A DNA stretch of 64,000 bases, taken from positions 11,058,501-11,122,500 of the forward strand of contig AP031356.1 of NCBI GenBank assembly GCA_037833965.1, read 5' to 3'. The notes under the pieces are model-generated. The model was not told the DNA's origin. It did no database searches and saw only the letters and a program-made list of their open reading frames with translations. Below, piece after piece: positions 37,248 to 49,900 of the stretch. Source of the stretch: Marchantia polymorpha subsp. ruderalis (lineage: Eukaryota; Streptophyta; Marchantiopsida; Marchantiales; Marchantiaceae). The number at the start of each line of letters is the position of its first letter. Within the stretch, counting starts at the first letter, position 1. The position numbers were made by a program, and so were the translations under genes.

Positions 37248-39004
37248 ATGCCTCCGCATGCCGGAGAAGAAAGCGTGCGGCTTGTAGAGTACTCGGGCAT
37301 TCTCGAAGGCGGGGCCGTGGTGAAGGCGAAGCCCGAGAGCCAATATTCGGTGGACGATTTCAGGCCGATCAAGCCTCTGGGAAATGGAGACATGGGCACG
37401 GTGTTCTTGGTCGTCCAGCGCGAGACGAACGAGCCTTTCGCTCTCAAGGTCATGAAGAAGGAAGTCCTCCGCGTGCGCAAAAACACCCACCGAGCCGACA
37501 ACGAGCGCGAAATCCTGTCCAAGATCGACCACCCATTCTTGCCCAAGCTGCACTTCCACTTCGAGAATGACAAGCACAGCTTCCTGGCCCTCGACTACTG
37601 CCACGGCGGCGACCTCAACGTGCTCAGGCAAAAGCAACCCGAGCGGCGATTCTCTGAGGGCGCCTGCCGGTAAGAATCTCTCTCTTTTCCTCACCGCTCA
37701 AATTCTTCGATTGTTTCTTCTTCTTCTTCTCTCTTTCGAGCGGTGACCGAGCATTTAGATCGAGGAATTTCTTGCTGCGGTTGGATTATGGTCTTGGTCT
37801 TGGGCAGGGAAGTGTACGGTTGCTAAATGGACCCTGGGGCGTCATGTGCAGATTCTACGTAGCGGAGGTGCTGATGGCGCTGGAGTACCTGCACTCGAAG
37901 AACATCGTGTACCGGGACCTGAAGCCGGAGAACATTCTGATCCAGTCGGGCGGGCACATCATGCTGACGGATTTCGACCTGTCGCTGGACTTGACGGACA
38001 GGAATTGGACGGCGAGATCGACACCGGCGCCCACGGGCAAAGGGAGCATGAAGGAATTCGTCAAGAAGGAGAGCCGCCGCGGAGTCAACCCGGTGAAGTC
38101 GTTCTTCGCGTGCGGGTCGCCCATGGCGCTGGCGAAGAAGCCGTCGAGCAAGAACCCCAAGCGCCGAGTGACGCCCGAGGAGATGTACAGGAAGGCCGGC
38201 TCGGGCAAGCGCTCGTCCGAGGGCCCGGCGCATTCTTTCGTGGGCACCGAGGAGTATGTAGCGCCCGAGATCGTGTGGGGCAAAGGCCATGGGCTGCCGG
38301 TCGATTGGTGGACGCTGGGCGTGCTGCTCTACGAGCTCTATTACGGCCGCACGCCCTTCAAAGGCGTCAATCGGAAGGAGACTTTCTACAATGTTCTGTG
38401 CAAGGTCGCGGATTTCCCCGGGCCTCGATCTGACATCACCGATTTGATGGAGCAGCTGCTGGTGAAGGAATCTGACAAGCGGCTGGGCACGGCGGGAGGC
38501 GCTGAGGAGATCAAAAAGCATCCCTTCTTCGCCGGGGTGAACTGGGACGAGCTGCATTACATGTCGCGGACGCCGGTGGTGCCGCCCCCGTTCAATCTGG
38601 AGGAGGTAGAATTGGAGCGGCAGAAGAAGCTGGAGGCCGCGGGCAAGGGCGATCAGCTGGAGCAATGGTCGTTCACTCAAAATTCGCAGAAGACGAGCAT
38701 GCAAGCTCGTCTGTCGGGTCCGATGAAGCTGAAGTCCAAGGACGGCTCGCAAGACCAGCAGCAACCGGATGTGCACAAGGTCCAGCAATCGATGCTGGAG
38801 ATTTCCATCTCGAATTCCGGCGAGTGCACCTTCAGCGGCGATGACTCGGCTACACAACAACAACGAGAGAGTGAATCGGCGGAGACTGAGCAGAGGCGCT
38901 CGGACGCCCGCACGCAGTCGCATAGCAACCGCAAGGAGGAGGTGAGGTTGTCGCACGACGAGGTGACTGCCTCGGAGCAACAAGTTTTCGACGAGATTTT
39001 CTGA
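37248..39004 (+). CDS. AGC group VIII protein kinase, AGC2/OXI1-like, 2 exons
   Basis: Ser/Thr kinase of 524 residues. Exons 37248-37669 and 37852-39004, with one phase-2 intron inside the catalytic domain. Visible motifs: Gly-rich loop GNGDMG (45-50), ATP lysine K67, helix-C E86, catalytic YRDLKPEN with D163, and DFD (181-183) instead of DFG, the mark of plant AGC VIII kinases. A basic insertion of about 75 residues (190-265, with FACGSP) separates DFD from the activation segment SFVGTEEYVAPE (269-280), whose S269 is the expected PDK1 target. TEEYVAPE and the VDWW...YGRTPFKG region fit the OXI1/AGC2 clade better than the WAG or PIN-kinase clades. The tail ends FDEIF, resembling the PDK1-docking FxxF motif with one extra residue. 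Between kinase domain and tail lies a Gln/Ser-rich linker. An alternative non-ATG upstream start was ignored. Confidence 0.95.
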
Positions 39005-40372
39005 AGCTGATTCTGGCGCATTTCGCCGGGCAGTTGTAGTATAAACAGTTTTTGACCGATCTAGATTAGCCTTACCTTTAGAGGTGCGCCTCGAGAACAT
39101 GTATCATACCATACAGGCCCGATTGAATATTAGTAGGTGACACACTGTCAGTAGGTAGCTCAAAATATTATGCAAATTGTAGGACTCGACCATTGAATTT
39201 GGTTGCAAGGAATGGCAGCACGCTTCCTGTACTGTACTGTACATCCCAGGGAAAACTCAATGCTTGCGAATACGGACGGATGGCACCCATCGTTCCTGCG
39301 GGAATGAATCAAATGGTACCGTCATGACGCTGTACCCCAGCTTCTAGTGATCGACCAGGAATAAACTGTGGCTGGTTGACCGGCTATGTTGTGCCTCCGA
39401 ACCAAACTCATCTCAAAAATTTTTGTTGCATATCGTTCCTTGTTGTCGATAATCGATTGGTGTGTGTGTCCACGTGCCACGATTTCTGCCCATTTGAGGA
39501 GTGTGTTTCATAAGGTAAAGACAATATCCGATGCACCACTACGCATGTCGTGCTCACACATCACAGTGGAATTTGTTTCTCGATATCATGGTGGCCCATC
39601 AGCGACAAGCCTCCATGGCATTTTTGTCAAAACGACCGTGAGCGCGACTCTTTGCGACCCTGTCCGGGACGGACGGATCCATGCAACTGGTGGCAATGTC
39701 TGTCTCAGACTCCCGCTTCCTTGCATTATTAGAAAATTTCAGGACAGATTCACTCGAAGGAAGGTCATGCTGTATGTAGCGGAGGCGATGGTAAGATGTC
39801 AACGACACAGGAAATTTTAACCCTTCCAGATCCTGCGCACAGACTGCTCCAGAGCCGTCATTGGGAGGACATCTCTTGAGTTCGGTCCTCACCACTGCTG
39901 TCTACTGGCGCATGCACTCTAGGGATAAATCCTCGAAGTTTTAATCATACAATCAATCAATCCAGTTGACGAAGTCTACTGTCCCCGTCGCTTCTGCGCT
40001 CTCCGATCTAGAGGGAAAAGCTGTATAATCTTTCCGAAATCGTCCTCGACTTATTCTACCTTTACAGCTCTTGCCACCGGAACATCCCATCCCATCCCAT
40101 CAGATCCCGTGGGTGGGGAGGCAGCTTTCTCGAAAGCCGCCTGAATGCTTTCTGTATATCCTCCTCTGTGCATTTAATCCTCGTCCTGAATGCAGGGAAG
40201 AGCAGGGGAACAACTTCCTCCCTCGCAGCTCGCGCTGAGAAGTTGTATTACTATTCGCAGCCGACGGCTCGACGTCCAGCTACAAGGATTCATGCACCGG
40301 AGAGTGCACGAGGGACGCCGCAATTTGATTGATGGTTTAATTGCGAGGACAGAGTTGAATCGAGAGAGATAG

Positions 40373-40375
<3 letters not shown>

Positions 40376-40410
<35 letters not shown>
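40376..40410. repeat. (GA)n microsatellite
   Basis: About 17 uninterrupted GA units, the longest simple repeat of the window. Confidence 0.85.
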
Positions 40411-40411
<1 letters not shown>

Positions 40412-42674
40412 ATCCATCCCATTCCCATACAACTGCAAACTATTGCACAACAGTGCTGGTCACCTAACTCTCATCCTTCTTGCAGTATCTGCTCATGTCG
40501 TCACTGCAGCTGCAGCAGTACAGCACCCTTCAAAGGGACGAGGGAGGGGCGTCGGCCCAGAGCGTAGGAGGACTGGTCAGACAGACAACAAGATGGGACG
40601 AGGAATCACTATGTCCACGAAAAACAGCAACAACTGCCTCTGGGGTCTGCACCATCGCCAGCCCTTGGGCCCCATTGTGAACTTGTGGATAGAGAGATCA
40701 ACACTGTTAATGGTCTAGATTATGATCACTTTCTGGTGCTATGCACAATTTTGTATTTTTAACCTTCCTTGTCAGGAAAAAGGAGAAACCTTTTCGCTTT
40801 GCAGCATTTTAGCTAAACAGCGCCAAGCGTGGGATCAAATCCACAACCGTGATTGCCAAGAGTCGGTTGATCCATGGTAGCCAACGGGGTCAGTGAGATA
40901 CGCCGTACAGTATTTTACTGCAGTCTTCCAACCTTGACGGCGTACTTTCGAGGAGTACGACTTGCCATCGTAGGTTAGGGGAGTCGGTGAGTGGGTCTCC
41001 ACACCGAGTCTCGCACGCCCACTTTTCTACCACACAGCAAGTTCGGTGAGTTTCGATGTGGGGCCTAAATTAACCAAATGTAACATATTTCTCAAAGCTT
41101 GTGCTGGCCGTCTTGGATGCCAACTATAAGATTACCAATTCGACTTGGTGCCATGGTTGAGCCTTTTTTTCTGTCAAGACATGATCCCGGATTCAAACTC
41201 CATGTCTACATGTGTCTGTGGATAATTGGTAATATTCTTCGTGCATTCTATGACACCACGGTTTACAGCCAGTGGACTGCAAACCCACATGAGTAGCGAT
41301 CCGGTCAAAACATAAAGAAAGACCAGCTTGAGCAGAATTTCGGCGTAACAAATGAAACACACCATGATGAAATAAATAGAAATGGGTTCATCTGTTTACA
41401 CTCTTTAGGTGTGGTTTCTTCGGATTGAGATCTGCTTTGGTATGATTTATTCATAATACATGTGTGTGAGAGTGTTCCTTCATGAGGACATCCATTTTGT
41501 GCATTTATGTAAAGTAACAATTATAAAAATAAGAATATTTCTGTAGTACATGATAATTTCAGAAAAAAAAAGGTCTAATCATAAAGATAGCCACATAAAA
41601 TGTCATATTCATCTCTTTACTCAATGACTAAATCAGTGAATGATATTGAAACTTACACATTATACTCAAAAATATCAAAGCTTAAATTTGATTAACTTAC
41701 ATAATCTGAAATCTGTATAATCAATTAGAAAACGATTATTCAAAAAAATTATATTATTTTTTATTATATTTTGATAAAAAAAATTTAAGAATAGCAATTT
41801 TCTTCAAAAATAGACTTTTTCTGTACTATGAAAATTAAAGAATTTATTAAATAAATTTTCTATAAACTCCAGTATTTTTTTCCCATTTTTCTTAAAAAAA
41901 TTTCAAGATGTCAATTTAAAAATATCCTAAATAAATTTCTTTTATCAAAAAACAAAAATGTGCTGCGAAGAATCCAAATTTGATTGAAAATTTTTGAAAA
42001 TTTTTCCCAATAATAAAATGCTTACTTAAGTCATGGTCGGGAGCACAAATTCATGGTTAGATTCAAATCGACAACCTCTCGAACCTCGACTGACAACCAG
42101 ACATTCCAAGAAGCTGAAGATCATCTGAAGCTGAAGTTCCGTTTGCAAATAAATCAAAATGAAGATCATCTCGATTTATCCTATCAGAACGAACGCGGAC
42201 TGTTGTAAAAGTACATATGTTTTATGAGTTGAGCCCTACAAATGTCTAAGAGAAATTGCTAACGTCTGCTCCACGGGTAATATATGAACACATCCAGTTG
42301 CTATGGTCGTCTCGCAGGACATATTAGAAGCGTAAAATTTTCAGAGAAAAAAACCCCTGATACATTCGTTTACAGTAACGTATGTATCATTACAAATCAA
42401 ACATTTCAAGTATTTTACTCCATAAAATTACTGGCCCTTGAATGAAACGCATAACAATAGAAGATTGGCCATGTAATAATATGGGTTTTCACAGGCATCG
42501 TAAAACATCGTGCATTGGGGGTTAAGTCAAAGTAGGGGTTTAGATCAGGAAGTCTCCCTCGAGCAAACGTTACGCTGTGAGTCGGTCGACGGGTCGTCCT
42601 CGGCTTGGGCATGCATTGTTCTCGTGGGTCAAGTCTGCGTTCTTTGCTTTGTTGGAAGGAAAGCACCACAAAAC

Positions 42675-42698
42675 AAAGTTAAAGTTAAAGTTAAAGTT
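42675..42698. repeat. (AAAGTT)4 hexamer array
   Basis: Four perfect copies followed by AACCCTGATAACCCTGA. It is not a plant telomere motif (TTTAGGG). Confidence 0.8.
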
Positions 42699-43854
42699 AA
42701 CCCTGATAACCCTGACATAGCTTCGTTCGATCCAGCGTGTAACACGAATATCTTCCGTGCAATCAGATTACGCAACAGGGATATTTTGTGGCCGCTTTTT
42801 CAAGGCCCATTTTCGTACACTCTGAGTAAGATGCCTCCCCGGAACAATAATTAATTAATTAATTAATCAAAGGAGAAGTGCGCGACTTTCTTTACTTAAT
42901 GGACGGGACAGCGTTCTCGGGACACGTACCTTGACCTTCTCAACGCATGCCGTCGTTGGGACGGGTACCAAAGCCTCGGGGCCTGGCGCTCGAGGCTGAG
43001 CTCATGCATCGAGCGAAAGGTGAACGAAAGCGAAAGAAGCTGCGGGATTCTTCATTTCTTTATTGGTCTGCAGGATCGACAGTGAGCCGAGTGATGAAAG
43101 GAAAAGAGAAGAGGAGATTAGAGCAGAGCGGATTTTGGAGATGGTCGGAGGGTGTCTTTCACAGCTGCAGAGCAAACACGGCAATCCGAGGAGAGCGCGA
43201 TTCTCAATCTCAAGTTCGAGCTGCAGTCGAAAAGCGCAAAAGGGGAAGACGAAAGCGTGTGCATTTTGGAACCGGACGAGACATCAGTAGGAAAAAAAGT
43301 GCGCTCCCTCGGAATGTCTGAATGGTGAAAGTGTCTTTAGCATGCGCCTGATGGAAAGTGGGAAGTCGGACAGAATCGGGTCCAGCCCATGTTTCGAATG
43401 CTTCTGACATTTGAAATCTGGCAGTCACTGAACCATGTTCGTCCGAAGCTTTTCTCCGATGTTTGATGCGGTTCCCGAGGGACTTGACTTGCCCGGCTTT
43501 CTCCCGCGAGCGCAATGAAAGGTACGATTGAAGGGATGTGCAGTATCTCAAGACCTCAATTTGGCCGCTGCTCCGAAGTGGAGAGCTTCAGTTAATGACC
43601 GACCAGAGTCAAACCAATAGAAGTGATACTCCTCCAACGCTCGAGACTCGTGCTTTATGAGAGGACAGTGACTTGCTGAATGCTCGAAGATATCACCTTT
43701 TCTCGAGGAGCTGCAGCCAAACTTTCCTGTAAAAAGATCGGACATGATTGAAAGTTTGATGGGCAAGCAGAGACTAGTTGGTACAGATCGGATTCAGGGA
43801 CCTCTGCTGATATGGAGGAGGACGAGGAGGGCGGTTCAGGGTAGGAATAATGAA

Positions 43855-44763
43855 TCAGCCAGGCGGGAGATTATGATGCGGATCATACGAGAAAAGTCGA
43901 TGTAACTCTGCCAGTGCATCAGGGAATTCCGCTAGCTTCTCCACATTGCCTTTGCCAGCAGCGGAGGTACCTACTAACGCTTCCCTGTTGACGAGAGTGT
44001 TCTCGACCAGATCAACGAGGGCATGTGATGCTTGCTCCTGCAGCTCGAGGCTTGAATCTTCGAACAAAAGTTTAATGATTCCTGTCAGCGCATCGGGATA
44101 GGCCATGATGTGCGTTTTGGTGACGTTGTTGTTATTGTTGTCGATGATGATCCTGCCTTGATCTTCTGACCTGCTGGCCACCGAATTTCCGAGCAGGTTC
44201 ATGACAGCCATAGTTGCCTGCATCTGCACCTCAGGGCTGCCATCGCCGTCAGACAGCAACCTCAGCAGATTCGACAGAGCTTGAGGATACTGAGAGATGA
44301 GCTGGTTGTTGCTCTGCTCGCAAGCGAGGTTTCTCAATGCTCGGACTGCTTCTTCTTGTATACCCGGGACTTCATCTTTGTGCAAAAGCTTCACCAGCCC
44401 TTGCAGCACCTGAGGGAAATTCGCCAGCTTCACCTTGTTCTTCTGAGCATGGGATGAGGCCAGATTCGCCACAGCCCAAGCTGCGTTCTTCTGAAGCTCT
44501 GGCAGCTCATCCTTGAACAGAAGTCGAACCAGACCTGCCAAGGCATCTGGAAACTCCGGGATCTGCCACTTGTTTGGGTTCTCACTCGCTTGTCGAAACA
44601 GACCTCTGATCGCATCCTCCACCACAACTGCATCTTCCTCGTCATCGAAGAGTATAGCCACCAATTCTGTGAAGGAAGTCGACGAGTCCACAAACGTTCG
44701 TCTCCGCTTTCTTCTGGGAGCTTGCGATGGCTGCCTGTTCAGGATTGTGGCTCCAGTAGTCAT
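43855..44763 (-). CDS. ARM-repeat protein, intronless (302 aa)
   Basis: A basic N-terminus (RRKRRR, residues 17-22) that could be a nuclear localisation signal is followed by four to five armadillo-type repeats of about 45-55 residues sharing the pattern (F/Y)P(D/Q)AL..L..LL..(D)...E(L/V)Q..A..A..NL: they begin near FPDALAGLVRLLF, FPQVLQGLVKLLH, YPQALSNLLRLLS, YPDALTGIIKLLF and a partial FPDALAELHRLF. ARM solenoids bind extended peptides or proteins; the partner is unknown. A poly-Asn patch interrupts the region between repeats 3 and 4. The start is the first ATG after an in-frame stop. No introns, unlike the neighbouring genes, so it could be an old retrocopy or a lineage-specific family member. 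Same strand as the P450 upstream. Confidence 0.85.
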   Translation of the reverse strand: MTTGATILNRQPSQAPRRKRRRTFVDSSTSFTELVAILFDDEEDAVVVEDAIRGLFRQASENPNKWQIPEFPDALAGLVRLLFKDELPELQKNAAWAVANLASSHAQKNKVKLANFPQVLQGLVKLLHKDEVPGIQEEAVRALRNLACEQSNNQLISQYPQALSNLLRLLSDGDGSPEVQMQATMAVMNLLGNSVASRSEDQGRIIIDNNNNNVTKTHIMAYPDALTGIIKLLFEDSSLELQEQASHALVDLVENTLVNREALVGTSAAGKGNVEKLAEFPDALAELHRLFSYDPHHNLPPG

Positions 44764-46921
44764 AGCATCGACGGTCGCTTATACCTGCACCATCAGACTG
44801 GAATCTGGTGAACACTTCAGTACCTTGACCGCATATCACACTCTCACGTTCATGAAATACTTTGAAGCCTTAGATGCGTTTGATAATGTAAACGACGACT
44901 CGAGTAACCGGACAGAAAAATCTGTAAACAGTACTTCTCACCGAAACATGTTCGAGAGCAAGCTTGCCGAGCTGAACTTGAAGGGACCAACTTTAGGAGA
45001 AGTTCACATTGATGGCTCGTCAGCTACGGCTTGCGTTGATCGCAGTTTCGAAGCGTTTTTCAGCCGACCGATGACCTTCTCTGTTTTTTTTTAAGCACAT
45101 GGGTTATGGAAAGACGATAAACGCTGAGTTAGTGACTCCACGGAGCCAGCTAGCCAGCCTTCTCACGTCGGTAAACGAACTATGAAAGTGATGCACAGAC
45201 AGACATGTCTAATTTCTCCTCAGTTTCACAACCCGGCGGTCAAGCTACTACCTCACGGTTGGTTTTCTTCATCGTTGTGACTAACGCAGTGTAACGGCCT
45301 GACTATGGAACTGCATCTTCATCTCTCACGCACAAGAACTGACTCACCGTTTCTCTGGAGGAGGAAGATTTCGTTCTGTTGAGGGGTCCGAAGTAATTGA
45401 CAGCTCTTACATACCTCCAAAAGCTTTCATCTGCCCTGTGAAGACTGATTTCACCCTATCAACAACAGGGGCTTGCAGTCCTGTCTCCTCCGATCTGCTC
45501 ACATGAACTGGTTCTTTATGGTCTGCTTGCATAGCAAGTGCTGTTTGTGTGTATGATTCCTCGGTCTACCAAGGGGGCAAATATGAAATTGAAGTACTTT
45601 GGAGCCTAACATTCCAGCTGAGAAGCCTCACTATGAATCATCCCTGAGTCGCAGAGTTGGCTGACTGAAAGCACTGGAGCCCAGTATTACTTCTTCTCGA
45701 CGTTCTCGAAGGCAAAGACTTCGACCTGGGTTCTAGACAACCGCGGCATTAAGGTTTGTGAGACGTCTTAATTCCAATTCGCACGTGATCCTTCAGGAAG
45801 GAGAGGGAGTGGCATGTCAACTGCTCTATATTAAGTGGAGATACACAATCTCATACGTTCAATGTATGCAATATATCCGTTACATCCAGAAAGCATCACC
45901 AAGCTGTTTTTCTAGCAGCAAGAAATGAAGATACATGGATAGATGTACAGACATGATCATAACTCGCACGAGGGTGTGTTCTCCACAAGGTAGTCACATC
46001 AAAATTCGGCCGAGGACAATGCTTACAGAAGTTCGCAAATATAAAGACCTAGCTTTAGTAATGAAAGCCATTCCTCATGACACTAATATATTTCAGATAA
46101 GAATTACAACGCAACAAGGCTAGGAACCAAAAAGCCTTGTACATTACATACTAACTTGAGTATTTACAAAACTTTTGGACGATTCTCGGTCTCAGGACAG
46201 ACATACAAGAAGTTAAATCTTCATAATAGACTTGTCTCTGACGACCTCTTATCTAAAACCAGGACCTTGCCTGAAGTAACAACGTGGGCTGTCAACTAAT
46301 ATTCATTCCATCAACGGACTCACCGGAAGGAGAAAAAACAGCTCGAGACGAAGATGATACTGCTAACTGTAACCAGGAGATAGAGAGGAGTTTCACTACT
46401 CTCATACTTCTTTTTAGTGTTCAACTCTATTGCCAATCATTGCCCCTTGCAAGAAGGGCCAAAAAAATAGAGGAAAAAAGATCAGCGAGTCCATCAGCAC
46501 CCGCGTGAAGCACAGCCCTGCTTGAGTGAATTGAGATTCAACCGCAGTCTCACTCTCACCACCGACATGTGTCAGATAGAAAGTCTACTGAACAGCAGAT
46601 ATTCCTTGCATCAGAATATCTGATCAAGAGGCCCATTCGATGAGCTTTACCTGGACAGGGATATAGGATGAAATGGACGGATATTGGCAACGATTCGTCC
46701 CTATAGCTCAGGGCATCAAGTTCTTATCCATTAAACTTGCCACTTTCGTTTGCGATCCCATACTTTGGTCGACTGTTTCTTGGGTACGAAAGAGTACTCC
46801 ACAATCTCTTTCTTAACATCGCAGACAATGTCAAACACAACGTTGGATAGACCTCCGATATTCAGATCAAGAAGTAGAGCCTCCTGTGAAACACCGCTCA
46901 CGTGAATTTGAGGGCCTGACA
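44764..46921. other. Intergenic between ARM gene and P450 3' end
   Basis: Presumed ARM promoter and P450 3' UTR. No other gene recognised. A long plus-strand frame at 44513-45094 is mostly the antisense of the ARM gene. A minus-strand frame 46731-46925 overlaps the P450 stop and continues into the 3' UTR in another frame; it is not needed by the gene model. Confidence 0.5.
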
Positions 46922-49900
46922 TCATCCCCTCGGTAAAAATAGAAGGGATGGACTGGGTGATAGCTGCAAAACGAAGTTTTCTAACTTGGGCCTCAAATTT
47001 TCGTCACTCTCAGATGCCAATTTTATCTGAAAATACCAAACATTTCGTCAGTAACTATTGTCCGGTGGTTCAAAATTTCCTAGAAAAGCGTGCGAATTTT
47101 ATTAGCGCGAAACACATATTTTTGGACAATCTAAAATCATATCACGATCTGGGAAGAAATTAAAAGCATATAGGCTTTGCTTCTTGCTCTTGGAATGTGC
47201 GGAGATCAAGGAACGAACCAAATCATCGATTAATACGTGAGTTTCTGTGTTCTGTTTACGTCCAGTATTAATACAGGCAACTACATCATTACAGTCTCTC
47301 CTAGTCAACGCACAGCGCATTCAAGAAGAGCCGAATGCCGGTAGCAATATTGATGGTAAAGTGGATGGAAAACAGATGAGTAGTGGTATTGTTTGCAAGT
47401 ATTGGTGGTCCAACTAGAATTAGCGTATCAAAATTAGTTACATAATAAATCCGAAGACAAGAAAACACTGAATTTTTACATGATGTCCAACTGATCACAT
47501 GTATTAATAACAGGGCGACCAGATAAGATGAATCAGCTAGACAAAATAACCTCACCTCGAATTGCTGGATGAGGCAAGCCAAGATTGTCACCATTGTTCT
47601 CATCACAAAATCTTTCCCGACACATACTCGTGAGCCAGCTCCGAAGAGCAGAAAGGAAGCATCGTCTTCAGGATCATCAAAGATCAGGTTCTCCAACTTC
47701 TGTCTTGTACCCTTGGATTCTCTTGGACTTACCACCTCCCACTGACCTGATATAAGAGTTAAAACTAAGTGTCAGGAACTTACAAGTTCAGTTTCAGAAG
47801 AACATTACAAGTTAGGAGAGTGACACTCCCAAACCAGAATACTTGGCAAATGCTGACACATTGCAAGTTGTAATCTGTAAAAGGCACATTGTGTGTTGAG
47901 ACAAAAACATTTGGTTTTGTACCTTGCAATCCAGAAGCTTCGGAATCACTAGTGCACTCTTCTGCCAAAGCTTCTTGATTTGTACTAGCATCATCGACGC
48001 GTGCCTTGCTTGGCTTCAAAAAACGGTTGGGGTTGAAAGTATCCACATCCTGACCCCAAGAATTGCTGTCCATTTGTAATAACTGGACGGGAACCACAAG
48101 TATTGCACCCGCTGGCAGTACCATACCTTGTCCTATTTTCACGTCTACAAAACCAAATTGATAACATCAAGATATACTGAGATTTAAGATTAATCCTACA
48201 AAGAAATGCCAACGCATACATGTTGCCGGGTAATTAAGTGAGAAGATTTCTTTCAATGAGTCATATGATTCCATCAAGAACAAAAAACGCACACGTATTT
48301 TGGATTTATCCGGACAAGGCAACCCCGAGGCAGACCAAATAAGCAAATATACATACCAAAATATAATTTACCCAAAGTTAGTTTGATCCTCCATGTAGAG
48401 AAAATACCACTCATCGAGGACTACTATATGTTCTAAGATTTGAATAGGCACATGTAAGTAAATGCTCAGATTCATCTGCTGTGAGAGCAAGCTGGTGAAC
48501 AGGATATGAACAGAATTGGCACAACACACGGAATGCAACCTCACGGCGTAGAGGTGTAGATATGCATGTGATTGTAATTATAGGAAAAGATTGGAAGCAA
48601 ACAATGAGGGCAAAAATTCCCGGTCACTTAAACATATTACAAACGAGAAGTAAACAAGAACAGGCAAACGAAAAGGAAAAAAATTATTCGAGCTTGTGAT
48701 TCATGATTCTCAGTTATATGAGTCGATCAACTGGATCAATCGGATAGCATGAAACCTTGAGATGCTTGATCGGAGACACAGGAAAAAGGCAGGTATCTCA
48801 CCTTTCTCAAGTGATGACCGCTGTAAGATAGGGCTAATAGGCAGCAATCGTGCTGATTCATGTAACGTTGCCCAAAGATAGTGCATTTTCTTCAAATCTT
48901 CCACTTTGGGACATTCATCTTTGGCACAACTGTCGATAATTTCTTGGTATATCTGGACAGATCAAAATGGGAGGTAAGTAAAACCTGGAGTGAAAATTTT
49001 GACCACAACATCGTATGATGCCAAAGTATAACATCATGTAATGATAAGCGTTTCAGTCACTTTGTACAATGGGATGCATAGATTTCTAAGAGTAAAATGA
49101 AAACCTCAGCCTACTCACTATGGCTAGGTTTGAATAAAACGTTGTACATAGATACGGAGAGTTGAAGCAACAATTATGAGGTGGAAGGAAAAACATAAAG
49201 AGTACCTTAGCTTGTACATCCGGATGCTGCCCCAACCTTGTAAGAACGCCGCTTATGATACCGGAGGTTGCAAAACAAGCATGACAGAAGAGACTCAGCA
49301 AATGCGGATTAAACTTTTTCAAGGAGTTCACAGGACCTGGATGACTATGGTGAGAAGCGCCAAGTTCAGAGAGGAATTCGTTCAAGATTCCTTCTGCCGT
49401 CTCACTTGCAGATCTGTCGTTGCTGTTGCTTCGGGACGCCCACATGGCATCTATAGTTTCTAGATAGCAACCTCGCAAACTCCCCTGACTAGACACAGAT
49501 CTGCTCAGAGTAATAAGGTCCTCCATCAAATCCCGCAGTCTTGAGCACATTTTCTGGTAGTTGCGAAACTCTTTGTTCCATATCGGGGCAACTCTGAATC
49601 TGGCCCACATACAAGCTTCCTCAGAGACTTTTACGAGAATCTTTTCGAACTCTTCAGCAGCACCCCAGCTTTTGAATCCTTCTCCGAAAATTGACATTCC
49701 AAGAACAGCGATGGCCATATGCTGAGACACGACCTTCGCATCAACCTCTTTCCCATTTCCCCCCAAGTACGCCCAACTCTTCAGGTCATCAACGACATCC
49801 AAGCAGGTGGCATGTACATTCCTCAGGAGCGACCCACAGAACTCCTGGTGTAGAACAGAGCGCCTTCTCTTCGCCTGATAAGTTCAGACAAGTAACACGA

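Larger units (their letters stand above)
39005..43854. other. Intergenic between kinase and ARM gene
   Basis: No gene recognised. 39.0-41.1 kb is mixed composition with a CCCAT repeat near 40083-40103 and a long GA run at 40376-40410. 41.5-42.0 kb is AT-rich. (AAAGTT)4 lies at 42675-42698 and TTAA repeats near 42851-42867. A basic 124-codon plus-strand ORF at 42947-43321 (many KRK/RKKR blocks) is unrecognised and open mainly because the DNA is purine-rich. The right end is probably the 3' UTR of the ARM gene. Confidence 0.5.

Noticed and set aside
36972-37694. 240-codon minus-strand ORF
   Set aside because: Antisense of kinase exon 1 and its leader; same GC effect.
37823-39100. 425-codon minus-strand ORF
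   Set aside because: It is the antisense of kinase exon 2; high GC at third positions removes stops on the other strand. It has no domain.
40828-40885. Possible tRNA gene
   Set aside because: GGGATCAAATCC looks like a T-arm, but no acceptor stem, D-arm or anticodon stem could be folded around it.
42675-42698. Telomere-like repeat
   Set aside because: The unit AAAGTT is not the plant telomere heptamer and only four copies exist.
44513-45094. 193-codon plus-strand ORF
   Set aside because: Largely antisense of the intact ARM gene; the extension beyond it has no domain.
46731-46925. Minus-strand frame as the last P450 exon
   Set aside because: A phase-0 exon 47026-46922 gives a proper P450 C-terminus (IKLASESDENLRPKLENF, ending LLFLPRG); the other frame is not compatible with it.
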